Shown here: piece by piece, positions 35,705 through 46,278 of the stretch
How positions within the stretch are numbered: position 1 is the first letter of the stretch
How the letters are laid out: every line of letters begins with the position of its first letter
Source: Blastocladiella emersonii ATCC 22665
Lineage: Eukaryota > Blastocladiomycota > Blastocladiomycetes > Blastocladiales > Blastocladiaceae
Assembly: GCA_025594325.1 (NCBI GenBank)
Contig: JANHCV010000010.1
Location: 558,001 to 622,000, forward strand
DNA: 64,000 nucleotides
Direction: 5' to 3'
Made by a program: the position numbers and the translations under genes
The notes under the pieces: model-generated
Seen by the model: the letters and a program-made list of their open reading frames with translations, nothing else
Told to the model about the DNA's origin: nothing
Databases searched by the model: none

Positions 35705-36774
35705 ATGACCGTGGCGGCCATGAACGTGTCCAAGTCGATTGCCGAGCGGTGCGCATCCCGTTCGAGGTTCCTCTCGCGTCGAGACGAGCGGCCGCGCTCA
35801 CAACGGCGTCGCGTCCGTCCAGCCTGTCCAGGTTCAAGGTGGCCGACCTCCGCGACCTGGCGCGGGTGACGGGTCTCGGCGGGCTGCCGACGCGCAAGGC
35901 GGACCTCGCGGCGGCGGTCGGCGCGCACCTGACGTCGCACGCGCCGGGAAGCAGCAACGCGGCGCCCGTGGTGCTGTCGATTGACGTCGGGTACCGCAAC
36001 CTGGCGTGGGCGCTGGCCGACGACCGGCGGGTGCACGCGTGGCGGCGCGAGACGCTTGTCCCAGCCGCGGCCGAGAAGAGCGAGAGCGAGAGCGAGAGCG
36101 AGACCAAGGCGCGCATCTACGAACCGACCGTGTTCGCGCGCGCGGTGCTGTCGCTGACGCAGAACATGGCGGGCGCCGTGACGGAAGCGCGCGCGGCGTA
36201 CGGCGCGGACCCGGCACAGCTGCACGTCGTGATTGAGCGGCAGCGCAGCATGGGCCCGGCGCAGGGCAGCCTGACCGTGTTCATGGTCAACATGGTCGAG
36301 GGCATGCTGTGGTCGAGCGTGCTGCACCCGGCGTTCCTGCGCGAGCCGCTGGGGGCGCCGCTGCGCGGCGTGTCGCTGCCGCCGGGCCAGGTCAGCCAGT
36401 GGTTCGAGCACGGCAGCACTGGCGGGAAGAGCAAGAGCAAGAGCAAGAAGACGGCGGCGACGGCTATGGTCGACCGCGTGCTACGCGATGCCGCTATGGC
36501 GGGCAAGGGCGAGCTCGCCATCGCGTACCAGGCCGACGTGGCTCAGCCCAAGCTCACGTCGTCGCTTGCGCTCGACGCGTCCCTCGCCGCGGCGTTCGCG
36601 GCCGAGAAGAAGCGCGACGACATGGCCGACGCGCTGCTGCAGGCGGCCGCGTCGCTCGACTGGCTGCGCAACGCGCGCGATGTCGCGCGGCGCATCGAGG
36701 CGGGCGAGGCCATGGTACCGTTCATGTACGCTGACGTTGGGTTCCGCGCCGTGTTTGGGCCGCAGGACTCGTAG
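35705..36774 (+). CDS. CCE1: Mitochondrial Holliday junction resolvase, Cce1/Ydc2 family
   Basis: Exons 35705-35748 and 35832-36774 (83-nt intron, GTGCGC...TCCAG) give 328 residues. Splicing joins SIAER to FKVADLRDLARVTGLGG, which restores a complete N-terminal SAP-like domain. The RNase H-fold core shows LSIDVGYRNLAWAL (first catalytic Asp), VVIERQRSM (Glu), and KKRDDMADALLQ (Asp pair). These are the signatures of the fungal mitochondrial resolvase that cuts four-way junctions during mtDNA recombination and segregation. A Lys/Ser-rich insert (SKSKSKK) lies mid-core. The start is the ATG that gives the spliced SAP domain; an unspliced frame from 35476 is rejected. Confidence 0.88.
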
Positions 36775-37021
36775 CAATACACACCACGTATCAGATCAGA
36801 TTTCGCGCGTCGCGTGTCTCGCGGCAACGGGAAACGCGTCGACGGCTAGCTCACGTGAGGGCGAATTTATGACGTCGATCCCCGATTTGTCCCGCGCCTC
36901 GCACCCGCAAACAACTCGGCGCCGCCGCCGCCTCGGACCCTCGGACCCCGGCAGTCCCTTCTCTCCTCCCTCATCCTCTCGAGAGCCGTCGCTGACGCCC
37001 GTCACTCGCCCGATCGTCACC

Positions 37022-39068
37022 ATGCTGTCCCTCGCCGCGCGCGCGCGCCTCGTGCCCTCGGTACGGGTCCCCGCCCCGCTGCGCCGCGCCCTGCTCCGCC
37101 GCCCATGGACGATGACCGTGATGCAGTCGCGAGCGGGACATGTATCGACAGCCTGCTGCCCGCCATGGGTCCCGATCCGCTGCCTGCTCGGCGCTGCGTG
37201 TCGTAGCGCGGCCGCCAACGAGCATGACGCGGCATGATCGATCCATGCGCGCGCGTCCTTGCATGACGGCCGACCGACCACTGGGCGGCGGCGCGCTAGC
37301 CGTTGCCGTATCGACGTCGACTAACCGCTTCGACCTCCCCGTGATGTATTCGCCGCCGTTCCCGGCTTGCTGCTCCGGTTCGCCCCGATGTGCGACGCGT
37401 TGACTCGCTCGGCCTGCCCCACCCTCACCCGCCTCCGCCGCACGCTCTCTCTCTCTCTCCCGCCACGCAACTCAACCTGTGCACAACGCTACAGTTCCGC
37501 CAGACCTCGCGTCCCTTCTCGTCCGCCATCGCCAACATGGTGCGTTGCGCTCGAGCTACTATGGATCAACAACGATGCACTCGCTGACATCGCGCGGATC
37601 GGATCGTGTAGCAGAACTACCGTGCCGAGCGCGACACGTTCGGCGAGATCAAGGTCCCCTCGGACAAGTACTGGGGCGCCCAGACCCAGCGGTACGCTGC
37701 CTCGCTCGCGCTCCGGCCGACCGATCGGCTGCTAACGCACTCTTTGGCGGATGTAGTTCGATCCAGAACTTCAACATTGGCGGCCCGACCGAGCGCATGC
37801 CCGAGCCGCTCATCAAGGCGTTCGGCGTGCTCAAGAAGTGCGCCGCGCAGGTGAACATGACGTACGGGCTCAAGCCCGAGGTCGGCGAGGCCATCATCCG
37901 CGCCGCCGACGAGGTGATCGAGGGCAAGCTCAACGACCACTTCCCTCTGGTCGTGTGGCAGACGGGCTCGGGCACCCAGACCAACATGAACTCGAACGAG
38001 GTGATCTCGAACCGCGCCATCGAGCTGCTCGGCGGCGAGCTCGGGTCCAAGAAGCCCGTGCACCCGAACGACCACGTCAACATGTCGCAGTCGTCCAACG
38101 ACACGTTCCCGACCGCCATGCACGTTGCCGCGGTCACCGAGATCCACCACCGCCTCCTCCCCTCGCTCACCCACCTGCGCGACGCCCTCCACGAGTGCGC
38201 CGAGAAGTGGAACGACATCATCAAGATCGGCCGCACCCACCTCCAGGACGCCACCCCGCTCACCCTCGGCCAGGAGTTCTCGGGCTACGCCCAGCAGCTC
38301 ACCTACGGCATCCAGCGCGTCGAGGCCACCCTGCCCCGCCTCTACAACCTCGCCCAGGGCGGCACCGCCGTCGGCACGGGCATCAACACCAAGATCGGCT
38401 TCGACGTCAAGGTCGCCGAGGCCATTGCCCAGGAGACGGGTCTGCCCTTCCGCACCGCCCCCAACAAGTTCGAGGCCCTGGCCGCGCACGACGCGCTCGT
38501 CGAGGCCCACGGCGCCCTCAACGTCGTTGCCGTGTCGCTCATGAAGATCGCCAACGACATCCGCCTGCTCGGCTCGGGCCCGCGGTGCGGTCTCGGCGAG
38601 CTGCTGCTGCCCGAGAACGAGCCCGGGTCGTCGATCATGCCCGGCAAGGTGAACCCGACGCAGTGCGAGGCCATGACCATGGTGTGCGCGCAGGTCATGG
38701 GCAACAACACGGCCATCTCGGTGGCCGGGTCCAACGGCCACTTCGAGCTCAACGTGTTCAAGCCCGTCATGATCAAGAACCTGCTGCAGTCGGTGCGCCT
38801 CATCGCCGACGCGTCCGTGTCCTTCACCGACAACTGCGTCGTCGGCATCCAGCCCAACACCAAGCGCATCGACGCCATCATGAAGGAGTCGCTCATGCTC
38901 GTCACGGCGCTCAACCCGTACATTGGCTACGACAACGCGGCCGCCGCCGCCAAGAAGGCCCACAAGGAGGGCACCACGCTCAAGGAGGCCGCCGTCGCTC
39001 TCGGCACCCTCACCCCCGAGCAGTTCGACGAGTGGGTCCGCCCCGAAAAGATGATCGGCCCCAACTAA
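37022..39068 (+). CDS. FUM1: Fumarate hydratase, class II, mitochondrial
   Basis: Proposed exons: 37022-37060, 37495-37539, 37615-37691 and 37757-39068 (490 residues in total). The last three are well supported: [49 protein letters not shown]. Catalytic regions are present: [14 protein letters not shown], the [20 protein letters not shown] loop, and the family signature [11 protein letters not shown]. The enzyme converts fumarate to malate in the TCA cycle. Exon 1 ([13 protein letters not shown]) would supply a mitochondrial leader and splices in phase, but its 434-nt intron is much longer than others here, so the 5' end is uncertain. An ATG at the end of exon 2 could give a cytosolic form, as dual localisation is known for fungal fumarase. 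Confidence 0.93.
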
Positions 39069-39140
39069 GTTCTTGGGTCGGTTGGTTTTAGCAAAGTATG
39101 GAATTTTTAAGTGAGGAATGAATGAAGAATCGATTAATAA

Positions 39141-42100
39141 TCACACCACCGCGATCTCGCTGCTGCCCTTGCTCTCGTTCTCCGCCGGCGGCGGTGGGGG
39201 CGGGGGCAGCTTCCACCGCGACTCCTTGGTCGTCTCGTTGAAGTAGTACCCGTCGCCGCCCGACGCGGGCGCGACCCAGAACCACCCCTTCATGTGCGGC
39301 ACGGGGACGGGTTCGCCCGGCCGCGCGGGTTTCTGCGGCGACGTCGAGGCCGCGGTCGTTGTCGTGGACCCGAGACTACTGCCCGACGTGTTGCGCCGCG
39401 ACAGCCGCGCCTTGTGGTGCGGCGCGATGGCGGCGGCGGTCGACGACGGCAGCGACGACGTGATGACCATGGACTTGGGCCGCGCCGGATCGGGGGCTGC
39501 GAGCGCCTGCACGCGCGACTGCGTCGGCGCGGCGGCCATGGACACGGGCCGCGGGCGTGGTGCCGCTGCGCCGCGGGACCCGACGACCGCGTCCTCGCTC
39601 CCCTGCTCCTGCTCCTGCTGTTGCGCGGCGGCGGCCGCGATCGCCGCGACCATGGCCGTCGGCCGCAAGTTAACGACGCAGTCGGCCGAGTACTCGAGCC
39701 AGGTGAGTGCGGCGTCGCTCTGGCACGCCTGCATGATGCGGGCGTATCGGGCGGGCGGGGCGTCGAATTTCGCGACGAGCGCGCGCGGGACCAGGCCCGT
39801 GACGCGGTTCATGGATACCTTCCAGTGGTCGCCGTCGCAGTTGACGACGCGCAGGAACGTGTGGCGGTGGAAGCCGAGTTCTTGGGTTGAGGTCGGCGTG
39901 TGCGAGTCGAGCGTCAGGGCCAGGAGTTCGACGTTGTCGGGCAGGTCGCGCGGGTTGATCTACGCGGGCGGGCGAGGGAGGGTGAGCGTAGGTCAGGGTG
40001 AGGATGAAGGCGACGCGGAGGAAGCGTACGGGCGACTTGGGCAGCTGCGTGTTGGCCGTGATGCTGGCCGTGTTCTTGATGTTGTCCTACACGCCCCACG
40101 TCAGTCGCGTCCATCAACACGCCCAGCGCGATACGGTGTACCATGAGGAACGACCACGGCCGCTTGATCGAGATGGCGTCGAGCCGCTTGGACTTGCGCC
40201 GCACGAGCGAGCTGACGCCGCGCTGGAGGTACACGACGGTGGCCTTCTGGAGCGCGCGGAGCCACGCGTTGCGCTCGTCGACCGACTCGGTGGCGAACGT
40301 GAGCGGGGCCCAGTCGCCGCCACCACCGCCGCCCGCCGCGCCCCCGCCCCCACCCTCCTCGCCAACGGGCAGGACCTCGAGCGTGAACAGGTCCGGGTGG
40401 CCGTAGATGGTGTTGGTCCCCGTCGCATGGACGACGAGGCGGTTGGGCGCGAGGGCGTGGAAGATGTCGTACTTCTTGCGCAGCGACCGCGCGCTCGCGG
40501 GCTTGCACACGAGGAGGAGGTCCGAGAACAGGATCCAGTGCGTCTGGGTGAGTTTCCCGGGGCCGGGGGTGCTGGCGCCCGAGACGGACCCGCCGGGGGC
40601 CCAGCGGAACATGGGGCCCTCGCGGATGAACTGCGACTGCGCGCTCAGGTCGAGGTCCTGGAACCCGGCGACCGACTTGGAGAAGGTGGCGAGCTTGTCG
40701 CGGTGCGAGTAGGCGACGCTGCTCGAGTCCACAATCTCGAGCAGCGACTGCAGCTCGGTGCAGCTGCGCTCGAGCACCGGGTACTCGGGGCTGTTCTCAA
40801 ACGAGTGCTTCTTGACCTCGAGCAGCAGCAGCGGGTACTTGGCGATGCGCCTACGCGCGGGACGGGACGTGACGCGGTCGGTCAGCGAGCGGATGATGGA
40901 CGCGGACGGGCGCGTGACGTACTGGATCGGCTTGATCATGAGCGAGTCGAGCGACTGGCGCTTGGTCTCGGGGATCTCAGTCACGGCCGCGTTGAGCTGC
41001 CTGAACGCCGGCAGCTGCATGGCCATGGACACGTGCGTCGAGTAGTGCGTCGCGTACTCGACGTGGCACGACAGCAGCGGAATCTACACATTTTTGGGGC
41101 AATCAGTCCACGTCCACGACCACGACCGCGGCCACGGACACCGCGCGCGCGTGCGTACCATGCCCTCGATCAACCGTCCGGGCCACTCGACGACAGGCGA
41201 CCTGGCGAGCTCGGCGTCGATGGCCTCGACGATCTTGACGTGGTTCGCGAGCACCTGCGGGAGGTTCCCGAAGAACGCGTCGGGGTCGTCCCCGCCCAGG
41301 GCGCCGTCGGGCCGCGGGAGCCGGTCGCGCACGAACGGACGCACCACGTTGAGCGTGACGGTCAGGTCGTGCACGAAGTCGCGCTCGGTCACGATCAGCT
41401 CGTAGATGGCGCTCTGGCGCATCAGCTCGATGCGCGTCGGGCACGCGTCGATGACGGCGGCCGGGAGGCGCTGGTGGAACTGCTCGCGCAGCGTCGGGAC
41501 GCGTTTCTCGGGCGCAGTGGCGGGGGTGGCGGGGGTGGTCGGTGGTGTGGGTTCGGCGGCAGCGGGGGCGGGTGCTTCGAGCAGCGGCGCGGACACGAGC
41601 ATGGGCTGCGGCGGGACAACGCTCTCGGGCCGCTCCTCCTGCTCGTCGCCCTCGGCATCGATGGTGACGACCGACTCGACATCGTCGTCAGCAGTCGCGA
41701 GCGACTCGGCCTCCACTTCATCCGAGTCAGACCCGTCCTCGCTCGCGCTCTCCTCGAGCACACTCGTCGGCCGCGTCTTGACGGTCGCCGCCTCGGGCGA
41801 CGCAGCGAGGGGCATCCCGCCGTCAACGAGCGTGTCGAGCGACGTGATCGGCGCCGCGTCCGCGCCCGGGTCGAGCGTCAGGGTGCTCCCGATCGAGAAC
41901 GAGGTGCCCGCGCGCATGTGCGACGACGGCGGGAGCATGGTGAGCGGCTGGCGGCACCGGCGCACCGTGGCCGAGTCCCCGCTACCCACCGCCGCCGCTG
42001 GCGACACCGGGGGATCGATGGGCAGCGTGCACGAGGACCGTGTAGATCGCAGCGCGGCAATGGCCGGGTTCACGGTCGGGTTCTGCGCGACCGTCGACAG

Positions 42101-43140
42101 CTTGATGGTCCCGGACCCGCGCGGCAGGGAGAAGGTCGGGTACGCGAAGTTCGCGCTGGACGTGGACGCGAGCGAGTCGCGCGACGCGGCCGAGAGCTCG
42201 GCGGCCTGAGCGATGGGCACGGGGCCCGAGCCCGACCCGTTGAGCTGGTGCCGCGGGAGCGACGGCCGACGCTCGTTGCCCGGATCCGCCGAGATGGCGG
42301 GCGTCGACAGGAGCTGCAGCACGGAGCGCTGCTGCGCGACAAGCGTCTGGATATCGGCGAAGGCGTCGAGGAGGCCCGCCGACAGCTGGTCGACGGCGGC
42401 GCGCGAGGCGAGCGAGGACGACTCGATGCGGTGCACGGCCGTGGCCAGGCGCAGGTGCTGCTCCTCGAGCAAGGCGAGGCGGGTGTCGGTGGTGGCGGGC
42501 GGTGGCGATGGCGTGGCGGGGTCGTCGGTGCGGGGGACGATGCCGAGCGCGGTCAGCTCCTTGACCGACAGCTTCGGCGGCGCGGCGGGCATCCGCGGGT
42601 CGCGCGCGTGGACCGCGTCGGCGAGGGCGAGGGCGGTCGCGAGGAACGGGACGAGGTGGCGGCCCTAGCCGACCGAATTGGCGGGTCAGTTGACGCGACG
42701 CGGCGGATTCGTGGTCGGAAGGCGTACCTGTGCGACTTGACGCGGGTTGTACAGCGCGACGATGTCGAGCTTGGGGCAGGCCCTACGTAGGAAGAGTCAG
42801 CGACCGCGATGCGAAGCTGTCGAGTAGCCGTGACGTACGACGCGAGCTGGCTCAGGTTCGCCAGCTTGCCGTAGACCGACGGGCTCGAGTACACGGTCGG
42901 CACGGCGCCGGGCTCGACGGCGTTGACGAGGAGGCACAGGAGCTCGCCCGACGCGAGGTCCGCGAGCAAGCTTGCCGCCGCCGACTCGTCACCGCCAGGC
43001 TTCACCGCGACGAGCCCAAGCGCATCCATCTCGCCTGCAGCTAGCGGCGGTCCCGCGACCGCGTCGTGGCCGAGCGCACGCCACGCGCCGCCGACCCAGG
43101 CGCGCAGCTGGGCGAGGAATTCGGCGCGGAGGGCAGCCAT
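39141..43140 (-). CDS. Vav-like Rho guanine nucleotide exchange factor (CH-DH-PH-SH3-WW)
   Basis: Six exons on the minus strand: 43140-42839, 42782-42728, 42664-41159, 41083-40142, 40086-40030 and 39959-39141. All introns start GTAC, are 55-75 nt and leave the frame intact (about 1226 residues). Order of domains: calponin-homology-like N-terminus (LLCLLVNAVEPGAV...DIVALYNPRQVAQ, residues 1-140), long Ser/Pro-rich linker, DH domain (AIYELIVTERDFVHDL to SLDSLMIKPIQYVTRP, about 535-730), PH domain (WILFSDLLLVCKP...NAWLRALQKA), SH3 (ALTLDSHTPTSTQELGF...GLVPRALV) and WW (GWFWVAP...YYFNETTKESRWKLP). It should activate Rho/Rac/Cdc42 GTPases at the cell cortex. Confidence 0.88.
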
Positions 43141-43537
43141 CCGAGGAAGCAGGTGGAACGTCTAGTGTCTATCGGGTCTAGGTCGGTCGGGGAGAGGGAA
43201 GGAGGCGCGCGGATGTGACTGCGACGGAGAGCGCTCGGGCGCCCGAAACTCTGTTGGCTGCAGGCGGCAGTATCCGATCGAGGGCGTGTGCGCCGAGTGG
43301 TGCGTGGACTGGGTCGGCACGAGGGGTTACATGGGATTGCGATGGGACAGCAGCGGCGGCAGCGATGGCGAGCGAAGCAGAGGCGCGCGCGACGTGAGAC
43401 GTGAGACACCGTGCGGCGAGAGGGCGACGCGTCGCGTTGCTCGAGACGGCTGGCGGCACGTGTGAGCGGCGCGCCGTCCGCCCGCCCATGATCGACGCGC
43501 CTCCTCTCTTCCCGCCATCCCAACCCACCCCCATACC

Positions 43538-44538
43538 ATGTACGCAGGCGCCGGTTACACGCCGCAATCGCCGGTCTACCACCAGCCGCCGCACCCGCAG
43601 CAGCCGGCGTCGCACCAGCAGCAGGCCGCCGCCGCCAAGGCCAAGGCCGACTCGGCCAAGCTGCAGTCGTTCCTGTCCGAGTGCCTGGCCGTGGGCACGC
43701 TCAAGGGGTTCAAGTACTTTGAGCTGTACCTGCGCGGCCGCGAGGAGCTGGTGCTGCGCGTCTACAACGACCCGGACGGGTCGACGGCGCTGACGCGGCA
43801 GCCGAGCACGCGCGAGCTCGCCCGCTCGCAGAGCCGCAACCTGCTCGCCTCGCGCTCGCACCACCGCCTCCTGTGGCAGTCGACGGACGCGCTCCCGCCC
43901 GCGAGCCCGTGCGACCGCGAGCTCGAGCGCAACTCCAACTACACGGCGTTCCTCGTCGCGGGCTACGCCAAGTACAAGTCGCCGTTCGTCTGGCTCCGCA
44001 CCAACCACGCCAAGTTTGCGCGCTGGGTCGACGAGTCGGCCACCAAGGAGGACGTGCCCGTCAAGCTCGACACGGTGAACAAGTGGAAGAACTCGGGTAC
44101 GCTCTGCACTCCCGTGTGTCTTTCCCGTCCAGCCGACTCACCTGTTCCCCGCCGTGCAGACTCGATCCACGTCGCCGACATCCTCGCCGAGCTCCTCAAC
44201 ATCGCCATGTCGCCGCCGCCGCTCAACCCGTTCGCCATCAACCACGCCCTCTTCGACGAGCTGCCGCTCGAGGAGAGCGTCGTGTCGACCGCCGCCATGC
44301 TCGACTTTCTCCAGAAGGTGTACCTGTCCGACGCGCCGCACGCGCACCACCGTACGTTCACTCGCGCTCTCGCCATCCCCTCGAAGCCGGACTGACTGAC
44401 CGAGACCCCCCCTGTCTAGTCCTCGCCGACATTGAGCGGCTGCAGCAGCGGCTGTGGACCGAGACGGCCGAGCTGAGCGCCACGGTCCCGACGGGTGCTG
44501 CGTCGCCGCGCCGCACCTCCGTGGCCAACAGCAAGTAA
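43538..44538 (+). CDS. Unrecognised protein, 289 aa, three exons
   Basis: Exons 43538-44096, 44160-44351 and 44420-44538 have introns of 63 and 68 nt (GTACGC...TGCAG and GTACGT...TCTAG). The first 45 residues are Gln/Pro/His-rich and disordered (HQPPHPQQPASHQQQ). A conserved-looking core follows (LQSFLSECLAVGTLKGFKYFELYLRGREELVLRVYND), then FLVAGYAKYKSPFVWLRTNHAKFARWVDES, and a helical segment (DILAELLNIAMSPPPLNPFAINHALFDELPLEESVV). The end is basic. No family is recognised. It is divergent from the RhoGEF gene, with about 400 bp between the starts. Confidence 0.7.
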
Positions 44539-44589
44539 CTTACGTGTGTGCACCGTCCGAAATGAATCGAGTATGCATCTATTCTACAT

Positions 44590-45238
44590 TCAGTTCCGCG
44601 CACCACCCGGCCCGAACCCGGGGATCGACATGAGACACCGCCGGCGCACCGTCTGCGCGGTACGGTCGCGCAGGATGTCCTCGACCGTGGCCTCGTTCGC
44701 GATGAGCCGTTTCTACATGCACCCACTCGGTCAGTACCCCACCCCACTTCATCACCCGCCGTCCGTCGTACCTTGCGCTCAAACTCCGCCACCGCGTTCT
44801 GTCGACGCAGATCCTTGGGCTCCTCGGCGAGCCGTGTCCGGGCACTCGCGAGCTCCTCGTCCATGACGGCGGCGCAACCAGCGATCCACGCGTCGCGCTG
44901 CTCGTAGTTGCGCGCGAGCGCCGACGCGAACGCGGCGCTCCCGCGCGGCAGCTCGTTGAGTTTCAGGTGGATGTTGTCGTCGACTTTGCGGAGTTCTTTG
45001 ATCACGTCTGGCGAGGGGAGGAGGGTTAGGAGGGAGGTGTAGGGAGGGGAGGGGAGGGGAGGGGAGGGTGCAGCGGACCCTTGAACAGGCCAAAGTCGTA
45101 GCACAGGGTGCGGTCAAAGGTCACCAGCGTCGACGCGACGGTCGGGACGGGCGGTGTGGGGAGCGTGTCCATTGCAGCGGGTGTTGATGATTTGTGATCC
45201 ATTGCGTCGAGTGCGGGGAGAGAGAAGCGATCGGACAC
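44590..45238 (-). CDS. MIX23 / Cid2-family mitochondrial protein
   Basis: Exons 45238-45079, 45007-44772 and 44712-44590 are joined by introns of 71 and 59 nt. The spliced protein has the family hallmarks: CYDFGLFKDVIKELRKVDDNIHLKLNE, then LARNYEQRDAWIAGC and the C-terminal EFERKKRLIANEATVEDILRDRTAQTV. MIX23 (CCDC58; Cid2 in fission yeast) is a small intermembrane-space protein linked to protein import. Three in-frame ATGs (45238, 45202, 45172) are possible starts, and the shortest keeps the whole conserved part. Intron 1 has a run of GGGGA repeats on the plus strand (about 45040-45068) that could form a G-quadruplex. Confidence 0.8.
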
Positions 45239-45439
45239 GCGCGTGCTGGGCCATGTTGATCGGCGCGCCGGAGCCTCTCACGTGCAGCGACAACCGTCCG
45301 GGTTCCACATTCCAGCGACCATGGCGACGAGGACGAGGGGGTGCGAGTATATATATCGATCAAATGAACACGGGAGGGGAGAGAGGTAGAGAGAGGTCGG
45401 GCGCGGTACGGCGCACGAGGTGGGGTAAGGTAGACGAAC

Positions 45440-45900
45440 TTAGTAGAGGTTGAGCCACTTGTCCTCGGCGACAATGATGGTCGGGGGCACGTAGCGCTTG
45501 GTGTGGTAGATCTTGCGGGCCTCCTCCCAGCCGGCGACGCCCTTCATGACGCGGCGCTCCTGCTCCTCCTGCTGCTCGAGCAGGCGCGCCTCGGCGCGGT
45601 CGGCCTCGGCCTGCAGCATCGGGACGAGGTGCACGCGCGCCCACGTCTTTTCGCGGCGGAGCTCGCTACACGGGGCGCACGGTGTGAGTGTGCATCGCGT
45701 CGATCGCCATTGAAACAAGCGTACCGGCGCTCGCGGATGCCCTGGATGGTCCAGTACCAGCCGTACGAGCACAGGCCGATCAGACCAGCGAACAGGACGG
45801 CGCCCGAGGGACCGCGCGCGGGCAGGTTGCGCTTGTACTGGACGGGGTTGAAGCCGCCCTGCGGGGGCAGGTCCTGCACGTAGCCGAGGTTCGAGGACAT
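45440..45900 (-). CDS. NADH:ubiquinone oxidoreductase subunit GRIM-19 / NDUFA13
   Basis: Exons 45900-45725 and 45665-45440 (59-nt intron) give 133 residues. The N-terminus (QDLPPQGGFNPVQYKRNLPARGPSG) is the conserved GRIM-19 start. A transmembrane helix follows (AVLFAGLIGLCSYGWYW), then IRERRELRREKTWARVHLVPMLQAEADRA and the conserved end (IYHTKRYVPPTIIVAEDKW). It is an accessory subunit of respiratory complex I in the inner mitochondrial membrane. Its presence means this organism keeps complex I. It is divergent from the DEAD-box helicase gene, with a 378-bp shared upstream region. Confidence 0.92.
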
Positions 45901-46278
45901 GGTCGGTCGTGGGTTTCGTTGGCTACGCGGCGGTGCGACAGCGCGGCAATCCATGGCGTTAGCATCATCGTGCTAGGTCGGCGTGGAGGCCAGCCGGGCC
46001 CACGGCGGCGCGCCCAAGCGGGCCCAGCGGGCAGTCCATGCATGCGCGGTCATAAGGCGGGTAGTTACGTTGCAGCGTTGCGTGGCAGGCGTGCGCGCCG
46101 TCGTGGGTTTCCCTCGCGGTGCCGGCCATGGCCCGCGGCGCGGCCGCCTGCCTTTGCATCGGCAGCCTCAGGTCGACATCCCGTGGCGCTCAGGTGACGT
46201 CCGCCCAGAGTGTCTCGCAGATCGTCTCGCGCGCGCGCCCGCTTGTTGACGCTCCCGCTACCACAGCACGCAAACGCC

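Noticed and set aside
39998-42790. 930-codon open frame on the plus strand opposite the RhoGEF gene.
   Set aside because: It is Arg/Gly/Ala-rich with no domain and arises from GC-biased codons of the real gene. The minus strand has clear DH, PH, SH3 and WW domains and consistent introns.
45360-45440. Possible tRNA or small RNA near gene-poor spots such as 45239-45439.
   Set aside because: No cloverleaf with matching T-loop and acceptor stem could be built. No RNA genes are supported anywhere in the window.
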